From Amoebidium appalachense (Eukaryota > Ichthyosporea): a DNA stretch of 64,000 nt. The stretch lies in the NCBI GenBank assembly GCA_963693365.1, contig CAVNZM010000006.1:9486001-9550000 (forward strand), in the 5' to 3' direction. Each line of letters starts with the position of its first letter. Within the stretch, counting starts at the first letter, position 1. The notes under the pieces were generated by a model. The model was not told the origin of the DNA and searched no databases. It saw only the letters and a program-made list of their open reading frames with translations. Of the stretch, positions 12,167 to 23,319 are shown one piece after another. Both the position numbers and the translations under genes were made by a program.

Positions 12167-13316
12167 ATGACGCTGCCCGTTTTTTGGAATATTCTCGCCC
12201 TTTCCCTGGCCCTCGCACCAGCCTCGCTGGCCTGCAACCACTTCAGCACGATGGCTGGAGACGGAACGGTCGTCACAGGCCGAGACATGCAGTTTGCTGC
12301 CCCCGAGTCAGGGTTTCCTTTCCGGTTTCGCACACATCCAAAGGGGGTAACGTTTCATTCACCTACTGACAACGGATGCATTGGAGCTAAGTGGACTATA
12401 AAGTACGGCTACTTGACTGCAGACGGAGGTTATATCGATGTGGGTGGGGAGGGCTTAAATACAGAGGGGCTCCAATGTTCGGCACTCTACTTCCCGAACT
12501 ACATACGCCTCTTTCATGAACTACACCAAAGAAAAAAAGAATGTTGCCGTTGGCCAACTGTATTTGTGCGATTGGATTCTCGGCAATCACGCCCGCGTGT
12601 CGGACGTAAACGAGACTCTGCCGGACATGATTGTTGTTGGGCTGAAGGTCCCAAGTCTCGGCATGGTTCCTTTGCACTACGTCGTCACAGACAAAACGGG
12701 CGAGAGCATAGTGATTGAGTACACCAAGGGCGGGAAATTGAACATCTGGAAGAACTCCGTTGGCGTGTTGACAAACTCTCCCCCATACGACTGGCATATG
12801 ACCAACAACCTCGGTACATACGCGCCCACCATGTTCCCTCTCAATCCCGAGCCAGTCAATTATGGGGGTTATAACTTTGGTCCAAGTGGGAATTGGGGTT
12901 CCATGGTCGGCCTGCCTGGTAACATGCAAGGGTCGGCCCGGTTTGTCCACCATGCGGTGTTGCTTCATTTTACACAGGACAAGAAGCTCATTCCCACGGC
13001 CGACAAAGCCGTCAACCTCATTGCACACATGTTGAACGTCGGCGACATTGTCAACGGAACTCTGGTTGTCACTCCATCCAGGAACAAGGAGGGGGAGCTT
13101 GTGTTTAAGTATGAGGGTGACTCATCCCTATTCCAAATTATCTATGATTTGAACCAGCAGCATGTGTACATGCGCAGTTACAACAACCAGGTGTGGCAGT
13201 TCATCGACATGAATGCACTGGACTTTAAGGAGGGGGCACATGAGGTGGTGTACCCAATCTACAACGACCTACAGGCACCCAATGTGACTTCGAGGTTTAA
13301 GCCGCTTAAGCTGTGA
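12167..13316 (+). CDS. Secreted choloylglycine hydrolase-family (Ntn) amidase, one frameshift
   Basis: The family (bile-salt hydrolase, penicillin V acylase and eukaryotic relatives) cleaves linear C-N amide bonds with an N-terminal Cys nucleophile. Residues 1-22 form a hydrophobic signal peptide ending PASLA; Cys23 follows at once, so signal cleavage would expose the nucleophile. GRDMQF supplies the conserved Arg (R39), 16 residues after the Cys as in bile-salt hydrolases. The Asp usually three residues later is Gln42. GLNTEGL, VPLHYVVTDKTGESIVIEY, VLTNSPPYDW and GLPGNMQGSARFV match family blocks in order. The gene is intronless. The reading frame moves by one base between about 12498 and 12512, after the FPNY block; both sides are clearly the same protein, about 382 residues if rejoined. 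This is either a consensus error or a recent inactivating indel. Confidence 0.85.
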
Positions 13317-13450
13317 GATTTATATTATGAAATGTATATATATTACTGGTGATCTGCTGCCATATGCATGATGATAATAGTCTTCAAATAGGCCCTGTGT
13401 GTATATGCAGCTTTGTGCTAGTGACATACGACCGTAGTACCCTGTCTACC

Positions 13451-13456
13451 AATAAA
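13451..13456 (+). terminator. Poly(A) signal AATAAA
   Basis: Canonical AATAAA 135 bp after the amidase stop codon, followed by a GT/T-rich stretch. Confidence 0.7.
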
Positions 13457-13854
13457 GGTGTACATGTTCTTTGATCCTGCCGGTGTGTAACTACATTAAG
13501 TTCTGAGGTCTGAACAAGGTATTTCCCTGCACCCATTCTCATGAGTAGATATTTTTTTCAAAAAAATGTTTCAAGCTCAAACGGTGATCTGGTGCTGATG
13601 CATACGGCAGTAAACAGCCCAATGAATATATTAGCCTCAGTTGCAATAAACGGCCACCACTGCGTCTTATAATGTCTGGCATCATCATCACACCAGGCTT
13701 CACATGGGCTCTATGGCGTACCCACACAAACCGACACCAATTGCAACTGCCAAAGTTCAGCATCAACTTAACATGCAAACACTGTAACATCAGAGGCCTT
13801 ACGTAATCAAGATGAATAAAACCTCTATCCAAACATTTCGTGTGACCATGTCCC

Positions 13855-13885
<31 letters not shown>

Positions 13886-14299
13886 ACAAAAAAAAAAAAA
13901 AAAAAAAAAAAAAAAGCCCAAAAAAGGGCCTAATATACGAAAAGAACTTCCATAGATTTCATACAGCAATTGGGGTCGTTTTCCTTCTGTAACCTGCAAC
14001 CTATAGTGATAGAGTGGGGCCACATGATGGCGTTGAATCCGCCACGTTCAGAGCAAAAGATATCGATGGTGACCAGATATAATTGAGTTTATAAGAACGT
14101 AGTGAGAGCGCGTATGGGAAGCTCGAAAAACATCATAACGGCGTGCAACAATCACATACAACACATATGCACCCACGGCAGGCATGACAAACACGCAATC
14201 GACTTCAACCCCACCGTGCTACCGTAAGACTTTTGAATTCTTGAATTCGAAACGGGGAGGAGGATAACAACAGTAGATGCATTTGGGGCAGGGGGAGAG

Positions 14300-14347
<48 letters not shown>

Positions 14348-14521
14348 GATCCACCACCCCTTCGCTGGCTGGAGGTGGGGCAGGGTTCTTTTGATTTTGA
14401 AACGGGGATGGGGGCAGTAGTAAATGGTGGGGGGGGGGGGGGGGGGGGGGGGGGGAGGACCCACCACCCTGACACTCCGGTCCCAAAAATGACTTAGGGT
14501 ATCTGACAGTCTGTTAGCTGT
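13457..14521. other. Intergenic spacer with C/A tract and tandem G-tract units
   Basis: Contains a C tract running straight into an A tract (13856-13915) and, at 14235-14470, two degenerate direct repeats. Each repeat has TTGAAACGGGGA-like sequence, then GGGGCAG, a long G tract, then GA(T/C)CCACCACC. No gene was found. Confidence 0.6.
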
Positions 14522-14665
14522 TACCTTAGTTGAACACATAGCTAGCGCCCTAACTAGCGTAGTGTCGGTGCTGTGGTAGACGGTAATTTCCCTACAGGGC
14601 CTGCAACTTGGTCCTCAGGGAACAAACGTGATAAATTATAATTAAAAAAAAAAAAACTGATAGTC
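14522..14665 (+). repeat. Family B dispersed repeat, copy 1
   Basis: Carries GTCGGTGCTGTGGTAGACGG, AATTTCCCTACAGGGCCTGC and GGGAACAAACGTGATAAA, then an A run. It matches the inverted copy at 28845-28990 and the interrupted copy beginning at 14735. Confidence 0.75.
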
Positions 14666-14734
14666 TGTATATATTGGACATGGGGTTGATACCCTGGGCA
14701 AAGTGTGTACATATATTTAGGACTGTTATAGGTG

Positions 14735-15555
14735 TGTTAGTTTAGCTAAGAGCATCGTAGCACCCTAGCTAGAGTACTGTCGGTGCTGGGTGGAAGATGG
14801 TGTTGTTTTGTACGGGTCTAAGGGAGCAGAGTGCACAGAGGTGTCATGTAAAACACGACTAACACATTGATGAGAGGGCAATCGGAGTTGTTCACGAGAC
14901 ATTGAAAGATTCAAACAACAACTGATTCTTTATTGTGCTCTCGGTTCCTTTTGTACTTGCGACTTATCATCTTATCACAACTAAAGAGGGAGAACCAATC
15001 GGTTCTATCAGAAGATAGAAAAACACATTCCGACAGAGCATACGCATTCCAACTTCCGACTTAACTAAAGTTTAGAAACTCTTACTTAAATAAATTAAGT
15101 AATTATACATCTAGTCACTATTAACTCACATATATATTTATATTCGTCTCTATAAAGAAACTCATTTAAATACATATATTTCCTAATAGTCGACACTCTC
15201 AAAGTGAAGACACATTGCAACTTGAAACCGAATTCCATATATATCTATTGTCCAATCACAACACACATATATTAATAGACAGGAATGCACAACAGGATCT
15301 ACAGATGTACTCGCTTGCGACTATTGGCGAGCCATCCTTTTGAGAACAAAACTAAGCCATTTTGAAATAAAGGAAAGACAACGAGTGTAGCTAGCCAATC
15401 ACGCTACCTCTCAGATAAACAGAGGAGAGCAAACAGAAATAAAATACAATAAGTTCTTATCAGGCAAGAGAGCCAGGTGTGCACAGATCTACAGATATCT
15501 GTGCTCACAGAAACAAGGGAGAGAGAGATACGGGGGGGGGGGGGGGGGGGGGGGG

Positions 15556-15611
<56 letters not shown>

Positions 15612-15810
15612 AAAGAGAAAAGGGAAAGAGAACCAAGAAGGAAAGCAGACACGAATACAAACAAAGCTAAGACACATACATACTTCAAGGCTCTTGCTGT
15701 CATACATGGTGACGTATTCCAACAGATGGTAGTTCCCCCTGAGGGCCCCTAGGGGTACCTCCGGGAACCAATTTAAAACGGGATAAAATAAAAAATGTAT
15801 ATATTGGACA
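14735..15810 (+). repeat. Family B dispersed repeat, copy 2, interrupted by an LTR
   Basis: The left part (14735-14800) has GCACCCTAGCTAGAGTACTG and GTCGGTGCTGGGTGGAAGAT. The right part (15725-15810) resumes with GATGGTAGTTCCCCCTGAGG, GGGAACCAATTTAAAACGGG and an A-rich end. The LTR at 14801-15724 separates them, so this copy predates that insertion. Confidence 0.75.
14801..15724 (-). mobile_element. Solo LTR of a retrotransposon, with target-site duplication
   Basis: A 924-bp unit starting TGTTGTTTTGTACGGG and ending TTCCAACA, with short inverted ends TGTTG/CAACA. It is flanked by direct repeats GATGG (14796-14800 and 15725-15729), the 5-bp duplication typical of LTR retroelements. It is homologous to the LTR at 18269-19368 in the opposite orientation. 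On the minus strand it has a TATAAATA box and a downstream AATAAA. An internal G tract and (GA)n lie at 15532-15610. No internal retrotransposon sequence adjoins it. Confidence 0.8.
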
Positions 15811-15937
15811 TCAATTTGTAAACGCTATAGTCTTGGCATCTTCTCGATCTCCACTGATCATCACAATATCTAATATTAATCGCGGCTCTGTGACCTGATT
15901 ACACTAGCTAGGCACTCACCCCCCCCCCCCCCCCCCC

Positions 15938-15986
<49 letters not shown>

Positions 15987-16061
15987 ACACACCTACACAC
16001 ACGCACACAAGCGCGCGCAGCCGAGATGCGCGCGCACGCACACATGCATTGTGTCGAGCGC

Positions 16062-16175
16062 TGTAAACTTTGATCCATCTCGGGGACACAAATTTTGGCG
16101 TGGCGAAGTACATAGCGGATACATGTACAGAGCGGATCTGTATGTAAGTGAGCACACGAACGGCGCGAGTTTACA
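16062..16175 (+). mobile_element. Short TGTAAACT...AGTTTACA element, internally deleted copy
   Basis: 114 bp with perfect 8-bp terminal inverted repeats. It is nearly identical to both ends of the 233-bp element at 17673-17905 but lacks that copy's central ~120 bp, including the tRNA-like module; its inner joint is GGCGTGGCG followed by AAGTACATAG. Confidence 0.75.
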
Positions 16176-17672
16176 TCAACCACCCCCCCCAAGGGGCGAA
16201 GCAGTCTCGGCCTCGAGACCCGATTGGTCCACCCTATCAATCAGAGTCCGTGCTGCTTGTGGGCCGGTACGCGATGAACGGGGGGCGCCTGTAAATTTAT
16301 AAAGTATTTGAAACTGGGAAGGAAAGCAGAGACACGGTGGTGCAGTGTAAAAACACCACACTGTCAGACACACAACAACAAAAACACGGAACGATCGGAG
16401 CAGTGTACACAACAGACATCAATGTTTAGACACGACTGAACTAAATTTATTTCGATCTCGCATATATACTCGAAATTCCCTTAAGTCAAACCTATCTGTG
16501 ATTTCCGACCAGTCGGAAATCAGGTCTGTCTCTAAAAGAAACCAATCACTAAGAACTAATTGCTTTCAGAGAGATCCGGTACGCGGATATGTACATGATA
16601 GGGCACAGACACTAGCAAAGATCAACTCGTGTCATTATCGAGGAAGTGAGGGAAGTTCTAACCTATGACACACTGCAAAGACTCAGACATACCACACTTA
16701 ACCTTGATGATTGGATAAAGCACGGCAACACATGAAAACTAAAGTAAATTAATGAAGTCTGATCACACAGGTCAACCCAAGTGTAGCCTAAGTGTGTTAC
16801 CGTCCAATCAACACTTATTAAGTAACACAAATCTACCTAACATATGTTAGTAGAAAAGAAATAATGATTATACACATGAAAACAAGGAGTCTTGAAAGAA
16901 AAGAAAATAAAGAAGGAGAAAGAGAAAGGAGAAGAGAGCACAGATCAACAAACGAGATAGCAATAGTATAACTATAACTCTGAGATATTTATGTACCGTG
17001 ACACGAACATGTACACGTCTCTCTGTAAACAGTTGGACTGGTTAGAATAAGGCAGAGTACAACTGAATCAAAATAAAGACAGAGAACGGGTAGAAAGGCA
17101 CACGCGGCCAGGTTGCTTTTACTATGGGCCGACTCAGTCTGTCTCCGACAGACTTCACTGATGTGATCCCCGTACTGGGACGGCTGTTTTATATAGCCCC
17201 CAGGTTTCGGATCAAGGCCCAGGATTGGTTCATCCGCGGCCAGCGCGGGTGGCAACATGCCATTCGTGATTCTGGTGCGGTCCGAGCCAGTCAGACCTTC
17301 GTCCTATTTATGCAAACATCTTATTGGTTCACTTCGTTTACTAAGTGGTATGCAGCGGTAGAACCATATATGGTTCACCTCTTAGGTAAGATTGATTCCT
17401 ATTGGTGCGGACATAATTTATGTGATATTCGTGACAAAGCACGAATCGTGTGCTAGTACATCACATTCTTTAGTAAACATGTACAGTTCATGTGTGCAGT
17501 TGTTTACACTTTCCCTGCCAAGTGGGTGGATCCGTGTACACACATATTAATATTCCGCGATATTGCAACACACGATTAAAGCCGATACAACACGATTACA
17601 AGTATACGAGCATATCGGAGATCGATGCTACACGGATCCACCCACTTCAGTCTACCCGCGGTTGGGCGCCAA
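16176..17672. other. AT-rich segment between the two TGTAAACT elements
   Basis: About 1.5 kb without a convincing gene. Two perfect hairpins occur: GATTTCCGAC/GTCGGAAATC with a 2-nt spacer at 16500-16521, and AGTCTGTC/GACAGACT with a 3-nt spacer at 17136-17154. It may be the interior of a non-autonomous element delimited by the two flanking copies. Confidence 0.5.
16500..16521. repeat. Perfect 10-bp inverted repeat
   Basis: GATTTCCGAC, CA, GTCGGAAATC: ten pairs closed by two bases, so a cruciform or dimeric protein-binding palindrome is more likely than an RNA hairpin. Confidence 0.8.
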
Positions 17673-17905
17673 TGTAAACTTTGATCCGTCTCGGGGACAC
17701 AACATTTGGCGTGGCGGATTCAGGATTCGAACCTCAATCCTCGCGGCTGCGAGCTGCCAGTGGGAGCTCTAACCGCTAAGCCAAAAGGTACGCGCGCTGA
17801 TGGCTGATCCATCATGCGACTTTTGTTCCATTCGAGTGATCAAGTACATAGCGGATACAGAGCGGATCTGTATGTAAGCGAGCACGCGAACGGCGCGAGT
17901 TTACA
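17673..17905 (+). mobile_element. TGTAAACT...AGTTTACA element carrying a tRNA-like module
   Basis: 233 bp with the same 8-bp terminal inverted repeats and the same orientation as the copy at 16062-16175. Between GGCGTGGCG and AAGTACATAG it holds an extra ~120 bp with a tRNA-like sequence on the minus strand. The base quartet GCGC abuts the left end of the first element and the right end of this one, which would fit one composite insertion of 16062-17905. It could also be a SINE or a short LTR. Confidence 0.7.
17712..17787 (-). other. tRNA-like sequence with polymerase III A and B boxes (not an intact tRNA)
   Basis: The minus strand reads TGGCTTAGCGGTTAGAGC, matching the A box and D arm (GCTT/GAGC pairs with one G-T), and GGTTCGAATCC, a perfect B box. 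The 3' end is ATCCGCCA, but the 5' side offers TACCTTT, so the acceptor stem cannot form. The anticodon arm is also degenerate, while CTCGC-AGCC-GCGAG makes a separate hairpin. I read it as a tRNA-derived promoter module of the surrounding element. Confidence 0.6.
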
Positions 17906-18268
17906 GCGCACATACACACACACACACACATGTACCCGACAAACACACACTTGCACTAAACAGATAGTGAGCAGAAAAACAAAAGCGTGACTCGTGTGTA
18001 CTACGTGCCACGCAGGCACGCACACATGCATCACGCACGTAAGCACACGTGCACACACAGACACATGTGTGCGTGCGCTCTCTCTCGGGCACGCTCTTAA
18101 CTACCTGATGATATGCTAATCTCTGTGGTGGCTTCCAAAATGATGTGTGTGCAGCACACACACGCCGTGGGACACATTCTGAATACGATTCTTTTTTTCT
18201 CTTACCGATTCCCCTTACCTCCTCCCCCTACCCCTCCCCCCTTCTTCCCCACCACCACTATCACCGCC

Positions 18269-19368
<1,100 letters not shown>

Positions 19369-19489
19369 GTTTAGAAGTCCATTTTTGCACGCTCTCGCAA
19401 CACATTTTCTCGCTGCAATCGAAAATATTCAAATTTGAATACCGATCTGATCTCTCTCCCGCACATCGTCTGACTGATTGATCACCATC

Positions 19490-19841
19490 ATGTCGGAGAA
19501 GCCCGCGTACCTCAACCTCACCCCCTGGAAAGGGGAGGACACCATGGACAAGAAGTTCGGCAAACGTCTCACCTATTATGAGTGGGAACCCGTCATCTTC
19601 CGGTACCTGCGTACCACCATCGCGGCCAGGTTAGTGCCCGTCATCCTTGAAGGCCCCCGAGTGGGTCGATCCTTCCGATGAGAACGAGTTGCACGGCTAT
19701 GACATTGAGGAGGTCTACACCGAGGCTTCCAACTTCCTTAAACAGATGTTTACTCAACTCGTCTCCAATGATGAGCTGTATAACTCTGGTCAAATTCACG
19801 ATATGATGTGTCACGCACATGTTGTGATGGCTCTGCCCTAG
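19490..19841 (+). pseudogene. Decayed gag-like frame of the LTR retrotransposon
   Basis: An ATG in a good initiation context (ACCATCATGTCGG) opens a frame with LTYYEWEPVIFRYLRTTIAA. A one-base shift between about 19630 and 19660 moves the continuation (APEWVDPSDENELHGYDIEE, ending MALP then TAG) to another frame. The two parts have matching base composition and acidic/aromatic character, so they look like one broken gene. Placement just after an LTR suggests gag, but I do not recognise a named domain. Beyond 19870 the element is lost in G tracts. Confidence 0.45.
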
Positions 19842-19946
19842 TAATCAGAATTTGAGGTGCTGATCAAAATTTTAAAGGAAGGTCAAAAGTAGCTTTTGGC
19901 GGTGGTGGTGAAGGTGGTGGGGAGAGAAGGGGGCTTCCTTTTGTGT

Positions 19947-20035
<89 letters not shown>

Positions 20036-20378
20036 TCCGAGGGAGAAGTCCACAGCTGGGAGGGAGCCGTCGGACCCCGAGGGGCGGGGGGAAGGGGGGG
20101 GGGGGGGGGGGGGGGGGACCCACCACCTTACCCCCCAGGGGACCCACCACCCCGGTGGTAACCTTGTGGGAGGGAGGCGTCAAGTAGGTAAGCTCCAGGG
20201 GGAGGGGGGGGGGGGGGGGGGAGGGCGGGGGAAGGGGGGGGGGGGGGGGACCGCCAGGAGGGACTTCGATATTTACCTAACCCCCCTCCTTTCCCCTCCC
20301 TCCCCCCCCCCTCTCCCCCCAAAAAAAATTTAAATAAAAAAAACCTGAAGGCAAAGGCACACAGGCATACATACAGCC

Positions 20379-20445
<67 letters not shown>

Positions 20446-20615
20446 TACACACACACATACACACACGCACACACACGCACACATGCACGCACACACGCAC
20501 ACATACACACCACACACACACATACACGCACGGACACAGACAAACACACACACACATACATACATTCACAATCACACGTAACATACACACACATGAAAAA
20601 TCACACAACAACGAA

Positions 20616-20679
<64 letters not shown>

Positions 20680-20878
20680 GCGCGCGCGCGCGCGCGTAAA
20701 ATATCATTATCAAAACACACGTGCATGCACACACATACACAGTCATGGGCGCGCGCACACACACACACCGTGGCGCACCCACACACAACCACATGTGCAC
20801 ACAATTGCAGTGCCACACACAAACACACACACACACACATTGCACCGTAAACACACACACACACACACATTGCACCGT

Positions 20879-20931
<53 letters not shown>

Positions 20932-21369
20932 CACACCACCCTGTGAACACACAGCTGTCATGATTTTAATATCCCCTATGCTGTTGTTTTTTGGGAGGGA
21001 AGGCTCGGGGGGCAAAGCCCCCGCGCGGGGGGAGGGGGGGGGGGAGGGGGGGGAGGGGGGGGGAGTGGGGGGGGGAGAATAGGGAGGGGGGGTTTATATG
21101 GGGGGGGCGGGGGAGGGGGATGGTGGAGGCAGAAGGAAGGGGCTTCTACATGGTAGGAGGGCCCGGGGGAAGGAAAGGGGCATAGCTAAATTGGTGATTA
21201 TGGTGGTGGTGGTGGTGTTGTTTTGTTTTTTTTTGTTTTTTTTTTTGGGGGGGGGGGGGGATGTGGGAATGGAGGAGGGGGGGGAGGGGGGGGGGGGAGG
21301 GAAGCGGGCTAGGGGACCCGGCATCATAGCTACGATGCCGGATTGCGGCGGTGGTGGTCAGTGTGAGTG

Positions 21370-21412
<43 letters not shown>

Positions 21413-21435
21413 ATGTGCGTTGTCTGTGTGTGTGT

Positions 21436-21485
<50 letters not shown>

Positions 21486-22052
21486 GAACGGGACATAATT
21501 GGAGCAACGGCCAGTCGGCCAGTAAGAACATCCCAACCATATGCATGGCGTTCTTAATGGTGGGGCATCTTATTGACGGGCAACATCTGTATGGTATATA
21601 CACCGTCAGGGTTTTCTTAGGTCCCCGAAAGATAATAGTTAACTACGAAATCCAAGTGGGGATATCCTAAAGTAGAGAACTGTGCAAATGATACATATTT
21701 ACCGACAGGCCTTTCCTTACTGTAATGCCCCGAAAGATAAAACAAACCAAAGTTAAGCAGTTACGGAAGAGGCCGGGATTTACAAAGCCACAGTATGCCG
21801 AGAAATGCAAAATGGCCATGTTTAGTAAGGCGTGTAGTACATTGTGGCCAAGTTAAACTTACAGTAGCCTATAATAGTCCTACTAACATTAGCGGTAGGA
21901 AGGCTTTCGCTCTATCTTCGAAAGATATAAATTAACTATCCACTCAACTGTACTTTAAACAGACATCTGACACGATGCGACGAGATAATAGGAAAACAAG
22001 TACTTAGTCTGGGAAATACAATGACATTCTCCGAGCACAATCATTATAGAAA
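19842..22052. other. Intergenic block dominated by G tracts and (CA)n
   Basis: Holds a G tract of about 70 bases (19961-20033), (CA)n at 20389-20443, 20619-20679 and 20880-20928, a duplicated unit ending ACATTGCACCGTAA near 20836-20880, G-rich runs at 21010-21110 and 21240-21300, (TG)n at 21375-21450 joined to another G tract, and unique sequence from 21500 to 22052. No gene was recognised. Confidence 0.7.
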
Positions 22053-23071
22053 TCAAGCCACGGGGATTCTCAAAAATGCATCACAGCTAGATGTGCTCCA
22101 GCCATTGGGCGGTGCGTACCGATCGACATACTGAGAGAAGTACTGGTCAAAGTAAGCACACCAGTACGCATTACCATCCGCCGTTTTAACACGTGCTACG
22201 CCTAGCAATGGAAATTTGTCGTTATATATCACCTCCTTTGCCTGAATACCACCGTTGGCCATTGGGTTAAACATAGTCAGTGTTTTGTTGAAGGGAATAT
22301 CCATCCACGCCTTCACAACATCTTCGGCGGGGGTAATGCCACCAGCAGTATCTGCGTACTCAAACACGCGGTAATCAAAGTCACCGGGCTGTTCAAATTG
22401 TTGGTGGGAATAGAAGCGAACGCCGGTTGCCTTGCGTTCGGCCATTTTCCTTGCACACACTTCCGCAATAGGCATCAGCCGCCTGTAAGAAGCAAGACAA
22501 AAAAACCGTGGGTAACTTGATTTTACAACCCTTAGCTAGGCTGCATACCTCGTAAAGGAAATCCGTGTTCCTTTTTTTCTCTGGGTCCCATGATCCGTTA
22601 TTTGTGTCGTCATTCCTCATTTTTTCTCACAAAAAAAGTAGCTAGCTAGCTACTCGATGTTTTTACGCACCCAAGCCTTTAGAATATCCCTCCCCCTCCA
22701 TCATTGAATATTGAACTTACTCACGGTACAAACTCAAAAACGAACCCATTAAATACTGGCACCGTTCTGCACACAAATCACAAAGACAGGGGGAGAGAGC
22801 CCTCGGGGGTGAGATGGAGGGAGCAGGAAAAAGTGTCGTGTATCTTGTGTGGATGCGTGTGTTAATAGTGAAAGTTTACGGAGGGTGTTAGGTGGAAAGG
22901 CAACACCACACTAACGGGGGGGGGGGGAGGGAGGGGAAGATATATCGTATAGAGAGATATAGAGAGACTCGGAGAGGGAGAGGGACAGGGGAAGAGAGAG
23001 AGAGAAGGGTGGGTGAGGGGAAGGGGAGGGCAAGAGACACGGGCGTGTGCAGGGGAGCGGGTGGGAAGACA

Positions 23072-23163
<92 letters not shown>

Positions 23164-23287
23164 GAGAGAGGGATGAAGCGGGAGGGAGAGGAAGAGGGAG
23201 AGAGGGGAGAGGGAGATAGAGAGAGAGATAGAGCTCGAGAGAGACACAGAGACAGAGACAGAGACAGAAAGAGAGAGAGAGAGAGAG

Positions 23288-23319
<32 letters not shown>

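Noticed and set aside
17712-17787. Intact tRNA gene
   Set aside because: The A and B boxes are good, but the acceptor and anticodon stems cannot pair, and the segment is an internal part of a repeat element.
20389-20928. CRISPR-like regular repeats
   Set aside because: The periodicity is simple (CA)n with one duplicated motif; there are no unique spacers, and the genome is eukaryotic.
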